Both the position numbers and the translations under genes were made by a program. 56,515 bases of DNA. Origin: Pseudobacter sp. (GTDB lineage: Bacteria > Bacteroidota > Bacteroidia > Chitinophagales > Chitinophagaceae). Numbering within the stretch: position 1 is the first letter of the stretch; every line of letters begins with the position of its first letter. The stretch is taken from positions 1-56,515 of the forward strand of contig JAFIGX010000002.1 of NCBI GenBank assembly GCA_017849455.1, read 5' to 3'. Below the pieces are notes generated by a model. That model was not told the DNA's origin, ran no database searches, and was given only the letters and a program-made list of their open reading frames with translations. This document shows, piece after piece, positions 18,703 to 26,983 of this stretch.

Positions 18703-19659
18703 TTAACGCTTCACGAAATTATTGTTGACCGTTACCGGTTTTTCCTGGAATTCACTGTTGGCAGCAGGTTGTTCTTCTTCCTCCTCCCTCATCTGCTCGC
18801 TGGTGAGCCTGCTGCCGTCGTGGCTCCAGCCTGGCGGACCAAAAAGGTACCACCATTTTTCTTTCCAGCCTATATCCTCCCGCGCCAGGTCTTTGCGGAT
18901 GGCATCCCATTCATGAAATACCAGCGTAACGGGCGTTTCTTTTTCAATAGGCTTGGTAAGACCGTATTTGATGGGCTGGTATTCCGATGCCGGCAGTTCC
19001 GGCTGGAAGGTACCGAACAGCTTGTCCCAGATGATGAGGAACATGCCCATGTTCTTGTCGAGGTATTTGGGATTGGAAGCATGATGCACCCGGTGGTGTG
19101 AAGGCGTTACCAGCAGATGCTCCAGCCATCCCATTTTATTGACCAGCTCCGTATGCACGAAGATGCCCCATATCTGGGTGGCGGAATAGATGAACACGAT
19201 ATCGAGCGGCTGGAAACCCATCAGGGCCAGGGGAATGAAATAGATGAAACGGTAGAGCGGCTGGAAAACAGAGGAACGGAAGCCGACGGTAAAATTCAGG
19301 TGCTCCGAAGAATGGTGCGTTACATGCACTGCCCAGAATAACCGTACCTCATGATCGAAGCGATGGAGCCAGTAATAGAGGAAGTCTTCCAGCAGTACTA
19401 ACATGAACCAGTATACGAAAACATGGCTGAACGAAAAGAAATGATGCCGGTAGAAATAATCCAGGATCATCAGGTATACTCCCCGGAATAAAAGATCGAT
19501 GGCGCTGTTCATCAGCATCAGGTAGAGGTTGGCAGCGGTATCTTTCCAGGAGTATAATTTCCTGTGCCTGTAATTGCTCAACAACACTTCCAGGCCGATG
19601 ATGATGATGTACAGCGGCGTGCTAAGAAGGATCAATATTTGTTCCTTGAGGGAATCCAC
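18703..19659 (-). CDS. Sterol desaturase / fatty acid hydroxylase family protein (copy 1)
   Basis: Predicted 318 residues from GTG 19659. I prefer this start because a perfect -7 box lies 6 nt upstream; a longer GTG reading to 19677 would overlap the box. Integral membrane di-iron oxygenase fold: four hydrophobic segments, then histidine boxes HRFDHE, HVTHHSSEH and SHHRVHHASN that bind the iron pair. It hydroxylates or desaturates a lipid; the substrate is unknown. The C-terminus carries the motif YLFGPPGWSHDGSRLTS, also seen in the adjacent relic. A second, more distant paralogue is at 44149. Confidence 0.88.
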   Translation of the reverse strand: MDSLKEQILILLSTPLYIIIIGLEVLLSNYRHRKLYSWKDTAANLYLMLMNSAIDLLFRGVYLMILDYFYRHHFFSFSHVFVYWFMLVLLEDFLYYWLHRFDHEVRLFWAVHVTHHSSEHLNFTVGFRSSVFQPLYRFIYFIPLALMGFQPLDIVFIYSATQIWGIFVHTELVNKMGWLEHLLVTPSHHRVHHASNPKYLDKNMGMFLIIWDKLFGTFQPELPASEYQPIKYGLTKPIEKETPVTLVFHEWDAIRKDLAREDIGWKEKWWYLFGPPGWSHDGSRLTSEQMREEEEEQPAANSEFQEKPVTVNNNFVKR

Positions 19660-19665
19660 GAGGAG

Positions 19666-19673
19666 CAAAAATA
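19666..19673 (-). promoter_or_regulatory. -7 box TATTTTTG of sterol desaturase copy 1, leaderless GTG
   Basis: Exact TAnnTTTG match on the minus strand, 6 nt before the GTG at 19659. It supports a leaderless transcript starting at a GTG codon. Confidence 0.5.
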
Positions 19674-19680
19674 ACACAGA

Positions 19681-19821
19681 TCAGCCGTATTTTTCCAGCT
19701 CTTCACGCTTTCTTAACGCTTTGCTTGTCAGGCGACTGCCATCATAGCTCCATCCGGGTGGCCCGAATAGATAATGCCATCTATGTTTTCAGCCAATATC
19801 CTTTCATACCAGGTCTTTCCG
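19681..19821 (-). pseudogene. Relic of a second sterol desaturase gene (C-terminal fragment)
   Basis: In one frame the minus strand reads 47 codons that align with the C-terminus of the neighbouring desaturase: RKDL at the start, then YLFGPPGWSYDGSRLTS against YLFGPPGWSHDGSRLTS, then its own stop. Two in-frame stop codons interrupt it (codons 6 and 11), and everything upstream is missing. Nucleotide similarity to 18788-18900 is visible throughout. It is best explained as the decayed end of a tandem duplicate whose body was deleted. The fragment now lies between the desaturase start and the YkgJ-type gene. Confidence 0.85.
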
Positions 19822-19837
19822 GTAATTAATTATAATT

Positions 19838-19845
19838 TAATTTTG
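19838..19845 (+). promoter_or_regulatory. -7 box TAATTTTG of the YkgJ-type gene, leaderless GTG
   Basis: Exact TAnnTTTG match ending 4 nt before the GTG at 19850. It predicts a leaderless mRNA and supports the GTG start. Confidence 0.55.
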
Positions 19846-19849
19846 GCAG

Positions 19850-20359
19850 GTGGATAAACAATTCAAAAATGGCTGGACCATCGAGGCATTGGAGAAAATG
19901 CAATGGCAGCGAAAATCAGCGGGCCAGCAGAAGCAGTACAGGAATTTCCTGAGAACGGCCGACAAGAACAAGGTGTTGAAGCAATTGCCCATGCTGCATG
20001 AGGAAGCCTTCAGCCAGATCGATTGCCTCCACTGCGCGGCCTGTTGCAAGAACTATTCCCCCCGATTCAAAACACCGGATATCAAACGGATCAGCAGGCA
20101 CCTGAAAATGAAGGAAAGTGAATTCATCGAGACCTACCTGCGTTTGGATGAGGATGGTGACTATGTGGTGAGATCTACGCCCTGCCCATTCCTCGGGGCA
20201 GATAATTTTTGCAGCATCTATGAGCAACGCCCATCCGATTGCCATCGCTTTCCCTATACGGATGAAGACGTGATCCTGAAGCGTCCGCAGCTAACGTTGA
20301 AGAACAGTACTTTTTGCCCGGCAGTGTACTATGTGTTGGAGAAACTGATCAATAGTTGA
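19850..20359 (+). CDS. YkgJ-family cysteine-cluster protein
   Basis: Predicted 169 residues, GTG start supported by the adjacent promoter. A UPF0153/CxxCxxCC-type protein: DCLHCAACCKNY gives the CxxCxxCC motif near residue 60, and CPFL ... CSIYEQRPSDCHRFPY supplies the later cysteines. These are taken to bind zinc or an iron-sulfur cluster. Cytosolic, biochemical role unknown. The 3' end overlaps the convergent MFS gene by 11 bp. The gene begins right at the edge of the desaturase relic. Confidence 0.85.
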   Translation: MDKQFKNGWTIEALEKMQWQRKSAGQQKQYRNFLRTADKNKVLKQLPMLHEEAFSQIDCLHCAACCKNYSPRFKTPDIKRISRHLKMKESEFIETYLRLDEDGDYVVRSTPCPFLGADNFCSIYEQRPSDCHRFPYTDEDVILKRPQLTLKNSTFCPAVYYVLEKLINS

Positions 20360-21605
20360 ACTCCCTCAGCTTCGGGGCCTTGAACCAGCTAACGATCACT
20401 ACCAGCAGGGTCATACTGCCGCCAAAGACCACAGAGGGAACAACACCCATAAGCCTGGCTGCCATACCACTCTCGAAATTCCCGATCTCATTGGATGAAT
20501 TGATGAACATGGAATTCACGGAAGAGACCCTGCCGCGCATTTCATCCGGCGTTTTCAGTTGCAGGATAGTGCCGCGGATCACAACGCTGATGCCATCCAG
20601 CGCACCGCTGCACAGGAGCGCGAGAAAAGAGACCCAGTACCAGTTCGACAATCCGAATGCGATGATGCAAAGCCCGAAGCCGGCCACTGCATACAATAAT
20701 ATCCTGCCCTGGCTTTTTTTCAGCGGGAAGAAAGTGATGCAAAGGATCATACAGATGGAACCTATATCGGCAGCGGCGTTCAGCCATCCGAAACCAATGG
20801 CCCCTACCTTGAGGATCTCGCCTGCATAGAAGGGGATCATGGCCACTGCGCCGCCAAAGAGCACGGCAAAAAGATCGAGGGTGATGGCGCCCAGCAATTC
20901 TTTGGTGTGAAAAACATAACGCAGCCCTTCCTTCACACTATCCCATGTTTTTTGTGTGGCATTGCTATGCATGATAGGCTTGCGGCTGATCATGGAAGTG
21001 CAGATCGCTGCAATGATGATATAAGTAATGATCACGGAGAAAGTACCGGTATACCCGGTGAATGCGATCAGGAATCCTGCCGAACCATGCCCGATCACCG
21101 AAGCGGCCAACCAGGTGCCCGAACTCCAGGTCACTGCAACCGGCAGTAGGGTCTTCGGCACCAGTTGTGCCATGATGGAACTGGTGGTAGGCCCGGAGAA
21201 AGAGCGGATCACGCCGGTAAGAAAGATCACGAAGTAGATGGAAAACTGAATGAAATGTTTGCCCAGGCTATGCTCGGTGGAATCCATCGTTATGAAAAGC
21301 AGGGCGATCGCACAGCCGCAATACAACAGGATGCTGCGAAGCAGGAGCGTGCGCTTATCGCTTTTATCTACCACATGTCCTGAATACAGCGCCAACGAGA
21401 TGGCCGGTGCGGCCTCCGACAACCCGATGAAAGCCAATGCCAGCGGATCTTTGGTGATCAGGTACATTTTCCACCACACGACGGTGCCGATCATTCTCAT
21501 GGCCATGATGAAGAAGAAACGTTGCAGGATGAAAAAGCGGAATTCTTTGATGCGAATGGCTACGAAAGGACTTTGATCCTGTTGCGGGCTTTGGTCAGTA
21601 TCCAT
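20349..21605 (-). CDS. MFS transporter
   Basis: Predicted 418 residues with about 12 membrane helices. The loop SGHVVDKSDKRTLLL after helix 2 is the MFS motif A (GxxxDRxGRR-like). The pattern FLTGVIRSFSGPTTSSIMAQLVP and DEMRGRVSSVNSMFINSSNEIG matches the enterobactin-exporter/MFS_3 branch, proton-coupled efflux in the inner membrane; the substrate is unknown. Start ATG 21605 has a -7 box 4 nt upstream. Complete. Convergent overlap with the YkgJ-type gene. Confidence 0.88.
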   Translation of the reverse strand: MDTDQSPQQDQSPFVAIRIKEFRFFILQRFFFIMAMRMIGTVVWWKMYLITKDPLALAFIGLSEAAPAISLALYSGHVVDKSDKRTLLLRSILLYCGCAIALLFITMDSTEHSLGKHFIQFSIYFVIFLTGVIRSFSGPTTSSIMAQLVPKTLLPVAVTWSSGTWLAASVIGHGSAGFLIAFTGYTGTFSVIITYIIIAAICTSMISRKPIMHSNATQKTWDSVKEGLRYVFHTKELLGAITLDLFAVLFGGAVAMIPFYAGEILKVGAIGFGWLNAAADIGSICMILCITFFPLKKSQGRILLYAVAGFGLCIIAFGLSNWYWVSFLALLCSGALDGISVVIRGTILQLKTPDEMRGRVSSVNSMFINSSNEIGNFESGMAARLMGVVPSVVFGGSMTLLVVIVSWFKAPKLREFNY

Positions 21606-21609
21606 GCAA

Positions 21610-21617
21610 CAAAAATA
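21610..21617 (-). promoter_or_regulatory. -7 box TATTTTTG of the MFS gene, leaderless
   Basis: Exact TAnnTTTG match on the minus strand, 4 nt before the ATG at 21605; predicts a leaderless mRNA. Confidence 0.55.
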
Positions 21618-21646
21618 ATTAAGGAATCGGTAATGCCCGTCGATTT

Positions 21647-22279
21647 TTATGGCAGGGTGAAATAGTGCTGCCCGCTTTCAAAGTCTTTTTCCAGTGCGTC
21701 CGTGATCACTTTCAGATGTTTCTCATTGCCCAGGAAATCTGCATTGCTGGCATCCACGAAGATCGTTTTGATATTATGTTGCTTGATATAATTGGTATAG
21801 GTCTGCTGGATATTGAAAAGGTATTCATCGGGGATGGCCTGCTCATAAGGCCTGTTGCGCCTTTTGATATTGGCCTGCAGCTTCTGCACCGGGGCATGAA
21901 GGTAGATGAGGATCTCCGGTTCGGACAGTTGCTGGTGAATGATATCGAACAGTTTTTGATAAAGCCTGAACTCTTCTTCCGGCAGGTTCACTTTGGCGAA
22001 CAAGAGGCATTTGGTGAAAAGATAATCGCTTATGGTAACGGTCTGGAAAAGGTCTTTGGTATGGATCAGCTCCTTCAGTTGCTTATAACGTTCTGCCATG
22101 AAGAACAGTTCCAGCGGGAATGCGTATTGCTGCGGGTTCTCATAAAATTTCGACAGGAAGGGGTTATCCGCAAAAGCTTCCAGGATGAGCCTTGCATTGT
22201 ATCGTTTTGCCAGCAGATGGGCCAGGGTGGTTTTACCTGCCCCGATATTGCCTTCAATGGTAATGAAATGATAATTCAT
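21647..22279 (-). CDS. Deoxynucleoside kinase (dAdo/dGuo kinase family)
   Basis: A 210-residue cytosolic enzyme that phosphorylates deoxynucleosides for nucleotide salvage. P-loop GNIGAGKTT sits at the N-terminus of MNYHFITIEG, which fixes the start at 22279 and not at the longer frame. FMAERYKQL supplies the substrate-site Glu-Arg, and the lid loop is RRNRPYEQ. Full length. Placed 77 bp behind folK on the same strand; this folK-kinase pairing is common in Bacteroidota and suggests one transcript. Confidence 0.93.
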   Translation of the reverse strand: MNYHFITIEGNIGAGKTTLAHLLAKRYNARLILEAFADNPFLSKFYENPQQYAFPLELFFMAERYKQLKELIHTKDLFQTVTISDYLFTKCLLFAKVNLPEEEFRLYQKLFDIIHQQLSEPEILIYLHAPVQKLQANIKRRNRPYEQAIPDEYLFNIQQTYTNYIKQHNIKTIFVDASNADFLGNEKHLKVITDALEKDFESGQHYFTLP

Positions 22280-22355
22280 AAGTGAGCGGAGATCCGGGGC
22301 CAAAATAAAGCAAATGAAAAGACAATTACAGGTATGTAGTTTATTTGTGGAAAAG

Positions 22356-22838
22356 TCATTCTATTTTCCCGACCGGCAGTTCATCCGGGCATTCTGCCAG
22401 CAGGAGGGCAATGCTTTTTTGCAGTACAGGATGAACGAATGAGCCAGCTATCTCTGCCAGTGGCGCCAATACGAAACGCCTGAGGGAAAGCGCCGGATGT
22501 GGAATAATAAGGTCCGGTTCCTGTATGATGCTTTTGTTATAAAACAGGATATCGATGTCGATAGTGCGTGGCCCGTTCTTTTCCATTCTTACCCGGCCCA
22601 TCCCATGTTCGATGGCCAGGATCTTTTTCATCAACACCGTGGGGGCCAGCTCCGTTTCGATGCACAAAGCCTGGTTGAGAAAGGGTTGCTGATCTGTTTT
22701 GCCCCAGGCCGCCGTTTCATAAACGGCCGATTGTTGAACTACCACCCCCAACTCATTGTCGATATGCTCGATGGCCCGGTCGAGGTTTTGTAAACGGTCA
22801 CCTATATTACCGCCTATCAGTAAATACACTTTATTCAT
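22356..22838 (-). CDS. folK: 2-amino-4-hydroxy-6-hydroxymethyldihydropteridine diphosphokinase
   Basis: A 160-residue HPPK of folate synthesis; it transfers pyrophosphate from ATP to the pterin alcohol. Family motifs in order: YLLIGGNIGDR at the N-terminus, SAVYETAAWGKTDQQPFLNQ, and GPRTIDIDILFYN with the magnesium-binding Asp pair, then IPHPALSLRRFVLAPL. Full length, monofunctional (no fused FolB or FolP). Upstream of the deoxynucleoside kinase, divergent from sppA. Confidence 0.97.
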   Translation of the reverse strand: MNKVYLLIGGNIGDRLQNLDRAIEHIDNELGVVVQQSAVYETAAWGKTDQQPFLNQALCIETELAPTVLMKKILAIEHGMGRVRMEKNGPRTIDIDILFYNKSIIQEPDLIIPHPALSLRRFVLAPLAEIAGSFVHPVLQKSIALLLAECPDELPVGKIE

Positions 22839-22897
22839 ATATTGCAGGCTATCAAAGGATCAAATATCACGGAATTTTAAATAAAACCCGGAATTGA

Positions 22898-24652
22898 ATG
22901 AAGAGCTTCCTTAAAATATTTTTAGCCTCCCTGCTGGCGCTGATCGTATTCAGCCTGATCGCATTCTTTATGTTCATGGGAATCGTGTCCGGACTGGCCA
23001 CCCCTGAAAAAGTGAAGACAGGCCCCAATGCCGTACTGTTGCTCGATCTTTCACAACAGTTCCAGGAGATCGGCGTAGAGAATCCCCTGGGGAGCATCGG
23101 CAATCCTGATTATTATGATGTGCCGGCCCTGCACGATGTGGTACGCATGATCCGTTATGCCCGTCAGGATTCTGCCGTGAAAGGTATTTATATCAAATGT
23201 GGCGTCAACCTCAACGGCTTCGGGGCGAGCGAAGAGATCAGGGAAGCCCTGCAGGAATTTAAGAACGGTGGCAAATTCGTTTATGCCTATGCCGATGTGA
23301 TCTCGCAGAGCGGTTACCGCGTAGGCAATGTGGCCGGTAAGATCTATTGCAATCCCAAGGGTGGGGTCGACTGGAAAGGGTATGCTTTCCAGCTTGCATT
23401 CCTGAAAGGCACCCTTCAAAAGCTCGAAATAGAACCTCAGATATTCTATGCCGGTAAATTCAAAAGCGCTACCGAACCTTTCCGGGAAGAAAAAATGACC
23501 GACGCCAACAGGCTGCAGACCACGGAGCTGATGTATGAGCTGTACAACCATTTCCTGGTCCAGACCTCCGAAGCGCGGAAGATCGATACGGCTACCCTGC
23601 ACCGTTATGCCAATGAAAACCTTATCCGCTCGGCATACGATGCTTTGAAATACGGACTGGTCGACGGACTGAAATACGATGATGAAGTAAAGGACGAGAT
23701 CAAGAACCACCTGAAACTGGGCAAATACGATAAGATCAATTTCGTGCCGATGGGCAAGTATGCCAAAGCCGTCGATTTCAAAAGGAGCGGTAAGGAAAAG
23801 ATCGCGGTGATCTATGCCCAGGGCGATATCATCGACGGAAAAGGAGAGCGGGAGACCATCGGCAGTGAAACCTACCGTAACATGATCCGTAAGGTACGGC
23901 TCGATAAAGATATCAAGGCAATCGTATTGCGCATCAATTCCGGTGGCGGCAGTTCACTGGCCAGTGAAAATATCTGGCGGGAGCTGACGATCGCGAAGGC
24001 CGACAAACCCGTAGTGGTGAGTTTCGGCGATGTGGCAGCTTCCGGGGGTTATTATCTTTCCTGCAATGCAGACAGTATTTTCGCAGAGCCCAATACCATT
24101 ACCGGTTCCATTGGCGTGTTCAGCTTGCTGCCCAATATGCAGAAGTTCTTCCATAATAAACTCGGCATCACTTTCGACGGCGTTAAAACTTCGCCGGATG
24201 CAGATGCCCTGTCGGTCGCCAAGCCGCTAACGGATATGCAGAAACGATATCTGCAGAGCGATGTGGACAGCATCTACCACGATTTCAAATCCAGGGTGGC
24301 GGATGGCAGGAAAATATCGATCGACTATGTAGACAGCATCGGTCAGGGACGTGTATGGAGCGGAAGAAGGGCCGTTGAATTGAAACTGGTAGACCGGCTG
24401 GGTGGGCTCGACAGGGCCATAGAAGCGGCGGCCCGCCTGGCGAAAGTCACCGATTACCGTCTCCGGGAATATCCCGAACCGCAGAATATCCTGAACATGA
24501 TCTTCGGCAATTATAAACAAACAGCCCGCCAGGATGCCCTCCGGAGCGAGCTGGGAGAGGAAGGATTGAAAACCTACAAGACCATGAAACGCGTGAAAGA
24601 TATGGTCGGCGTAACGCAGGCCCGCATGCCGTTCGACATTATTACCGAATAA
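22898..24652 (+). CDS. sppA: Signal peptide peptidase SppA, 67K type
   Basis: A 584-residue inner-membrane serine protease that degrades left-over signal peptides. One N-terminal membrane helix (about 8-30). Two tandem S49/ClpP-like halves: the first carries the catalytic Lys region YAGKFKSATEPFR, the second the nucleophile Ser in DVAASGGYYLSC followed by ITGSIGVF, as in E. coli SppA where the dyad is shared between halves. Full length for the 67K form. Divergent from folK. Confidence 0.95.
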   Translation: MKSFLKIFLASLLALIVFSLIAFFMFMGIVSGLATPEKVKTGPNAVLLLDLSQQFQEIGVENPLGSIGNPDYYDVPALHDVVRMIRYARQDSAVKGIYIKCGVNLNGFGASEEIREALQEFKNGGKFVYAYADVISQSGYRVGNVAGKIYCNPKGGVDWKGYAFQLAFLKGTLQKLEIEPQIFYAGKFKSATEPFREEKMTDANRLQTTELMYELYNHFLVQTSEARKIDTATLHRYANENLIRSAYDALKYGLVDGLKYDDEVKDEIKNHLKLGKYDKINFVPMGKYAKAVDFKRSGKEKIAVIYAQGDIIDGKGERETIGSETYRNMIRKVRLDKDIKAIVLRINSGGGSSLASENIWRELTIAKADKPVVVSFGDVAASGGYYLSCNADSIFAEPNTITGSIGVFSLLPNMQKFFHNKLGITFDGVKTSPDADALSVAKPLTDMQKRYLQSDVDSIYHDFKSRVADGRKISIDYVDSIGQGRVWSGRRAVELKLVDRLGGLDRAIEAAARLAKVTDYRLREYPEPQNILNMIFGNYKQTARQDALRSELGEEGLKTYKTMKRVKDMVGVTQARMPFDIITE

Positions 24653-24693
24653 TTATTGTACGCGGCGTAACCGGTCAATTCCCAATAAACCCA

Positions 24694-24701
24694 TAGTTTT
24701 G
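24694..24701 (+). promoter_or_regulatory. -7 box TAGTTTTG of the ABC-2 permease gene
   Basis: Exact TAnnTTTG match ending 7 nt before ATG 24709, so transcription should start at or within 1-3 nt of the start codon. Confidence 0.5.
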
Positions 24702-24708
24702 TCGTCCT

Positions 24709-25818
24709 ATGCCGCAGCCTTATAACCAATTCAAAGCTATGCTGGCCATTACCAGGGCCAGCCTGAAATCCATGTTCAAAAGTCCGCAGGCTGTTTTCTT
24801 CAGCCTGTTCTTCCCGATCGTGCTGATCGCCATCTTCGGCGCGCTCGGTGGCAACAGGGGGATCTCTGTAGATATTGCTTTTACCAAAACAAGTGATACA
24901 GCGAATGCGGTTTACCAGGTGATAAAAAATATTCCTGTCCTTCATGTAGAAAATGCCAATGAAGCTGAACTGCTCGACAGGCTGAAGAAAGGCAGGATCA
25001 CGGCCCTGGTCGATATTCGCAAGCGGGACACGGGCAATAGTAATGGTCATTCACAGTATGACGTTCATTTGAAAACAACTTCCGCCGGGAAAAAAGACCT
25101 GCCTGTACTCCAATCGATCCTCAGCAACCTGATCAACCAGATAAATAACCAGGCCGATCCTCCGAAGTACACCTACGCTACTGTTTCATCGGAAGAAGTA
25201 CCGGGAAGGGAATACCGCATGATCGACTTCTACCTGCCGGGTATGCTCGGCTTCTCCCTGATCGGCTCCGCTGTTTTCGGTGTGGCCTTCGTATTCTTCG
25301 CTTTCCGCGAAACGCTGGTATTGAAAAGATTATTCTCCACGCCCATCAAGCGCGGATATATCGTGGTAGGTGAAAGCATTGCCCGCATCATCTTCCAGCT
25401 TACCACTGCCGTCGTCATCATTCTTTTCGGAAAATACTTTTACAATTTCACGCTCGCACACGGTTGGGTCACATTCCTGGAATTGCTGGTACTGAGCTTT
25501 CTCGGCCTTATCGTGTTCATGGGCTTCGGGTATATCATCAGCGGAGTATCCAAAAACCAGAACGTAATACCGGTATATGCCAACCTGTTCATGTTCCCGC
25601 AATATTTCCTGTCCGGCACCTTCTTTCCCAAAAGCGCCCTGCCACAGGGTATGCAGGGGATCATCAAATACCTGCCGCTCACAGCGCTCAACGATGCCAT
25701 GCGCAAAGTTTCTTTCGAAGGACTGCATATCTGGAATGTAGGTTCAGAGATCACCATCCTGCTGGTTTGGTGCCTGATCGCCTATACCATTGCCATCAAA
25801 GTATTTAAATGGGAGTAA
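24709..25818 (+). CDS. ABC-2 type transporter permease
   Basis: Predicted 369 residues. One N-terminal helix (AVFFSLFFPIVLIAIFGALGG), a periplasmic domain of about 140 residues, then five C-terminal helices, the standard ABC-2 (YhhJ/DrrB-like) topology. LPGMLGFSLIGSAVFGVAFVFF and KRLFSTPIKRGYIVVGE match the ABC-2 membrane core. It should export a lipid, polymer or drug with a separate ATPase, but no ATPase gene is adjacent, so the partner is encoded elsewhere. The SRPBCC gene follows 7 bp behind its stop, making an operon likely. Confidence 0.87.
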   Translation: MPQPYNQFKAMLAITRASLKSMFKSPQAVFFSLFFPIVLIAIFGALGGNRGISVDIAFTKTSDTANAVYQVIKNIPVLHVENANEAELLDRLKKGRITALVDIRKRDTGNSNGHSQYDVHLKTTSAGKKDLPVLQSILSNLINQINNQADPPKYTYATVSSEEVPGREYRMIDFYLPGMLGFSLIGSAVFGVAFVFFAFRETLVLKRLFSTPIKRGYIVVGESIARIIFQLTTAVVIILFGKYFYNFTLAHGWVTFLELLVLSFLGLIVFMGFGYIISGVSKNQNVIPVYANLFMFPQYFLSGTFFPKSALPQGMQGIIKYLPLTALNDAMRKVSFEGLHIWNVGSEITILLVWCLIAYTIAIKVFKWE

Positions 25819-25825
25819 TCATATT

Positions 25826-26329
25826 ATGCGTTTATTAAAACTGGCCCTGATCAGCATTGTCGTATTGTTCGTGGTGGTATATTTATTGTCACTGTTGATC
25901 CCTTCACAGGTCCGGATCTCCAGGGCCATCAATATCACCGCATCTAAAGATTCCATCCTGCACCAGCTTGCCGATCTGCGGGAATGGCGGAACTGGAATA
26001 CGCTGGTGAATAATAACAATCAGACCTCCAAGCGGTATGCCGAAAGGAGTTTCAGGTCGGAACAGGTGCTGGTGCAACTTCAGACCCTATCTCCCGATAC
26101 TATCACCACTACCTGGACACAGGAAGGTGGCAAAGAAATTGCAAGTGGTTTCACATGCCAGTCCGCTGCCGGAACATCCGTGGTGCAATGGTATTTCGAC
26201 ATCCGGCTTCGCTGGTATCCCTGGGAAAAATTAGGTAGCATTGCTTTTGATAAGCAATTAGGACCGCCGATGGAGCAATCGCTAGGCAATCTGAAAAAAG
26301 TACTGGAAAAAACTCCCGGACAGTATTAA
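25826..26329 (+). CDS. SRPBCC (START-like) domain protein with membrane anchor
   Basis: Predicted 167 residues from ATG 25826; the longer frame overlapping the permease is not needed. One N-terminal helix (LALISIVVLFVVVYLLSLLI) is followed by a polyketide-cyclase-like SRPBCC domain: VRISRAINITASKDSILHQLADLREWRNWNTLV. This helix-grip fold binds hydrophobic ligands; ligand unknown. Directly behind the ABC-2 permease, so it may handle the same lipid-like substrate (inference). Confidence 0.82.
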   Translation: MRLLKLALISIVVLFVVVYLLSLLIPSQVRISRAINITASKDSILHQLADLREWRNWNTLVNNNNQTSKRYAERSFRSEQVLVQLQTLSPDTITTTWTQEGGKEIASGFTCQSAAGTSVVQWYFDIRLRWYPWEKLGSIAFDKQLGPPMEQSLGNLKKVLEKTPGQY

Positions 26330-26357
26330 TTTCAACCATCATAAAAAATACACTTGT

Positions 26358-26867
26358 ATGAAAAAACTATTGTTCTTATCTGCTATGGTGCTTGCGGGCA
26401 TTACTGCCTTTTCGCAAGCCGATAAATCGAAACGTCCCAGTCCACCGGCAAAAGCTACAGAAACCACCAGCGGTGGTGTAACCATCACCATCGACTACAG
26501 CCAGCCTTCTCTCAAAGGCAGAAAAATAGGGGGTGAAGTAGCTCCCTATGGACAGATATGGAGAACGGGGGCCAATGAGCCTACCACCATCGAAGTGAAC
26601 AAGGCCGCGAAGCTGGAGGGAAAGGACATGCCTGCCGGAAAATATAGCTTGTGGACAGTTCCAGGCAAGGACGAATGGGCGATCATCATCAACAAGAAAG
26701 TGCCGGGATGGGGCACTCAGTATCCTGAAGGGGAAGACCTGTTCAGGGTGAATGTAAAACCTGTCAAAACAGCCCAGGCCAGCGAACGCATGACTTTCAC
26801 TATTGCCAAAAATGGAAAGATTGCGTTGTTATGGGGCGATACTGAAGTGCCGTTCCATGTAAAGTGA
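26358..26867 (+). CDS. DUF2911 domain-containing secreted protein
   Basis: A 169-residue protein. Signal peptide 1-19 (GITAFSQ), then the DUF2911 domain, recognised by ITIDYSQPSLKGRKIGG, YGQIWRTGANEPTTIE and GKYSLWTVPGKDEWAIIINK. Function unknown; Bacteroidota periplasmic proteins. It lies 28 bp behind the SRPBCC gene and probably shares its transcript. Followed 13 bp later by octamer palindrome O2. Confidence 0.93.
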   Translation: MKKLLFLSAMVLAGITAFSQADKSKRPSPPAKATETTSGGVTITIDYSQPSLKGRKIGGEVAPYGQIWRTGANEPTTIEVNKAAKLEGKDMPAGKYSLWTVPGKDEWAIIINKKVPGWGTQYPEGEDLFRVNVKPVKTAQASERMTFTIAKNGKIALLWGDTEVPFHVK

Positions 26868-26880
26868 TTGTTCGGTCGAT

Positions 26881-26974
26881 AAGTTGACAGGTTAACAAGT
26901 TGAAAAGTTGACAAGGAGGTCTCTTGATATGGAGATTCTCTTGGCAACTTTTCAACTTGTTAACCTGTCAACAT
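26881..26974. repeat. Octamer-family palindrome O2
   Basis: Left arm 26881-26915 and right arm 26940-26974 match at 33 of 35 positions. Units: aagttgac, aggttaac, aagttgaa, aagttgac. The 24-bp centre begins gaggtctc and ends ggagattct; aaggaggtctc is the reverse complement of the core found on the right side of O1. It lies between convergent genes. Confidence 0.85.
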
Positions 26975-26983
26975 TTCAACCCG

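Noticed and set aside
19660..19677. Longer N-terminus of the sterol desaturase starting at GTG 19677
   Set aside because: It would place the -7 box inside the coding region; GTG 19659 fits the leaderless pattern seen at other genes.
26037..26342. Several short frames on both strands over the SRPBCC gene
   Set aside because: They are shadows of the SRPBCC reading frame and lack independent signals.
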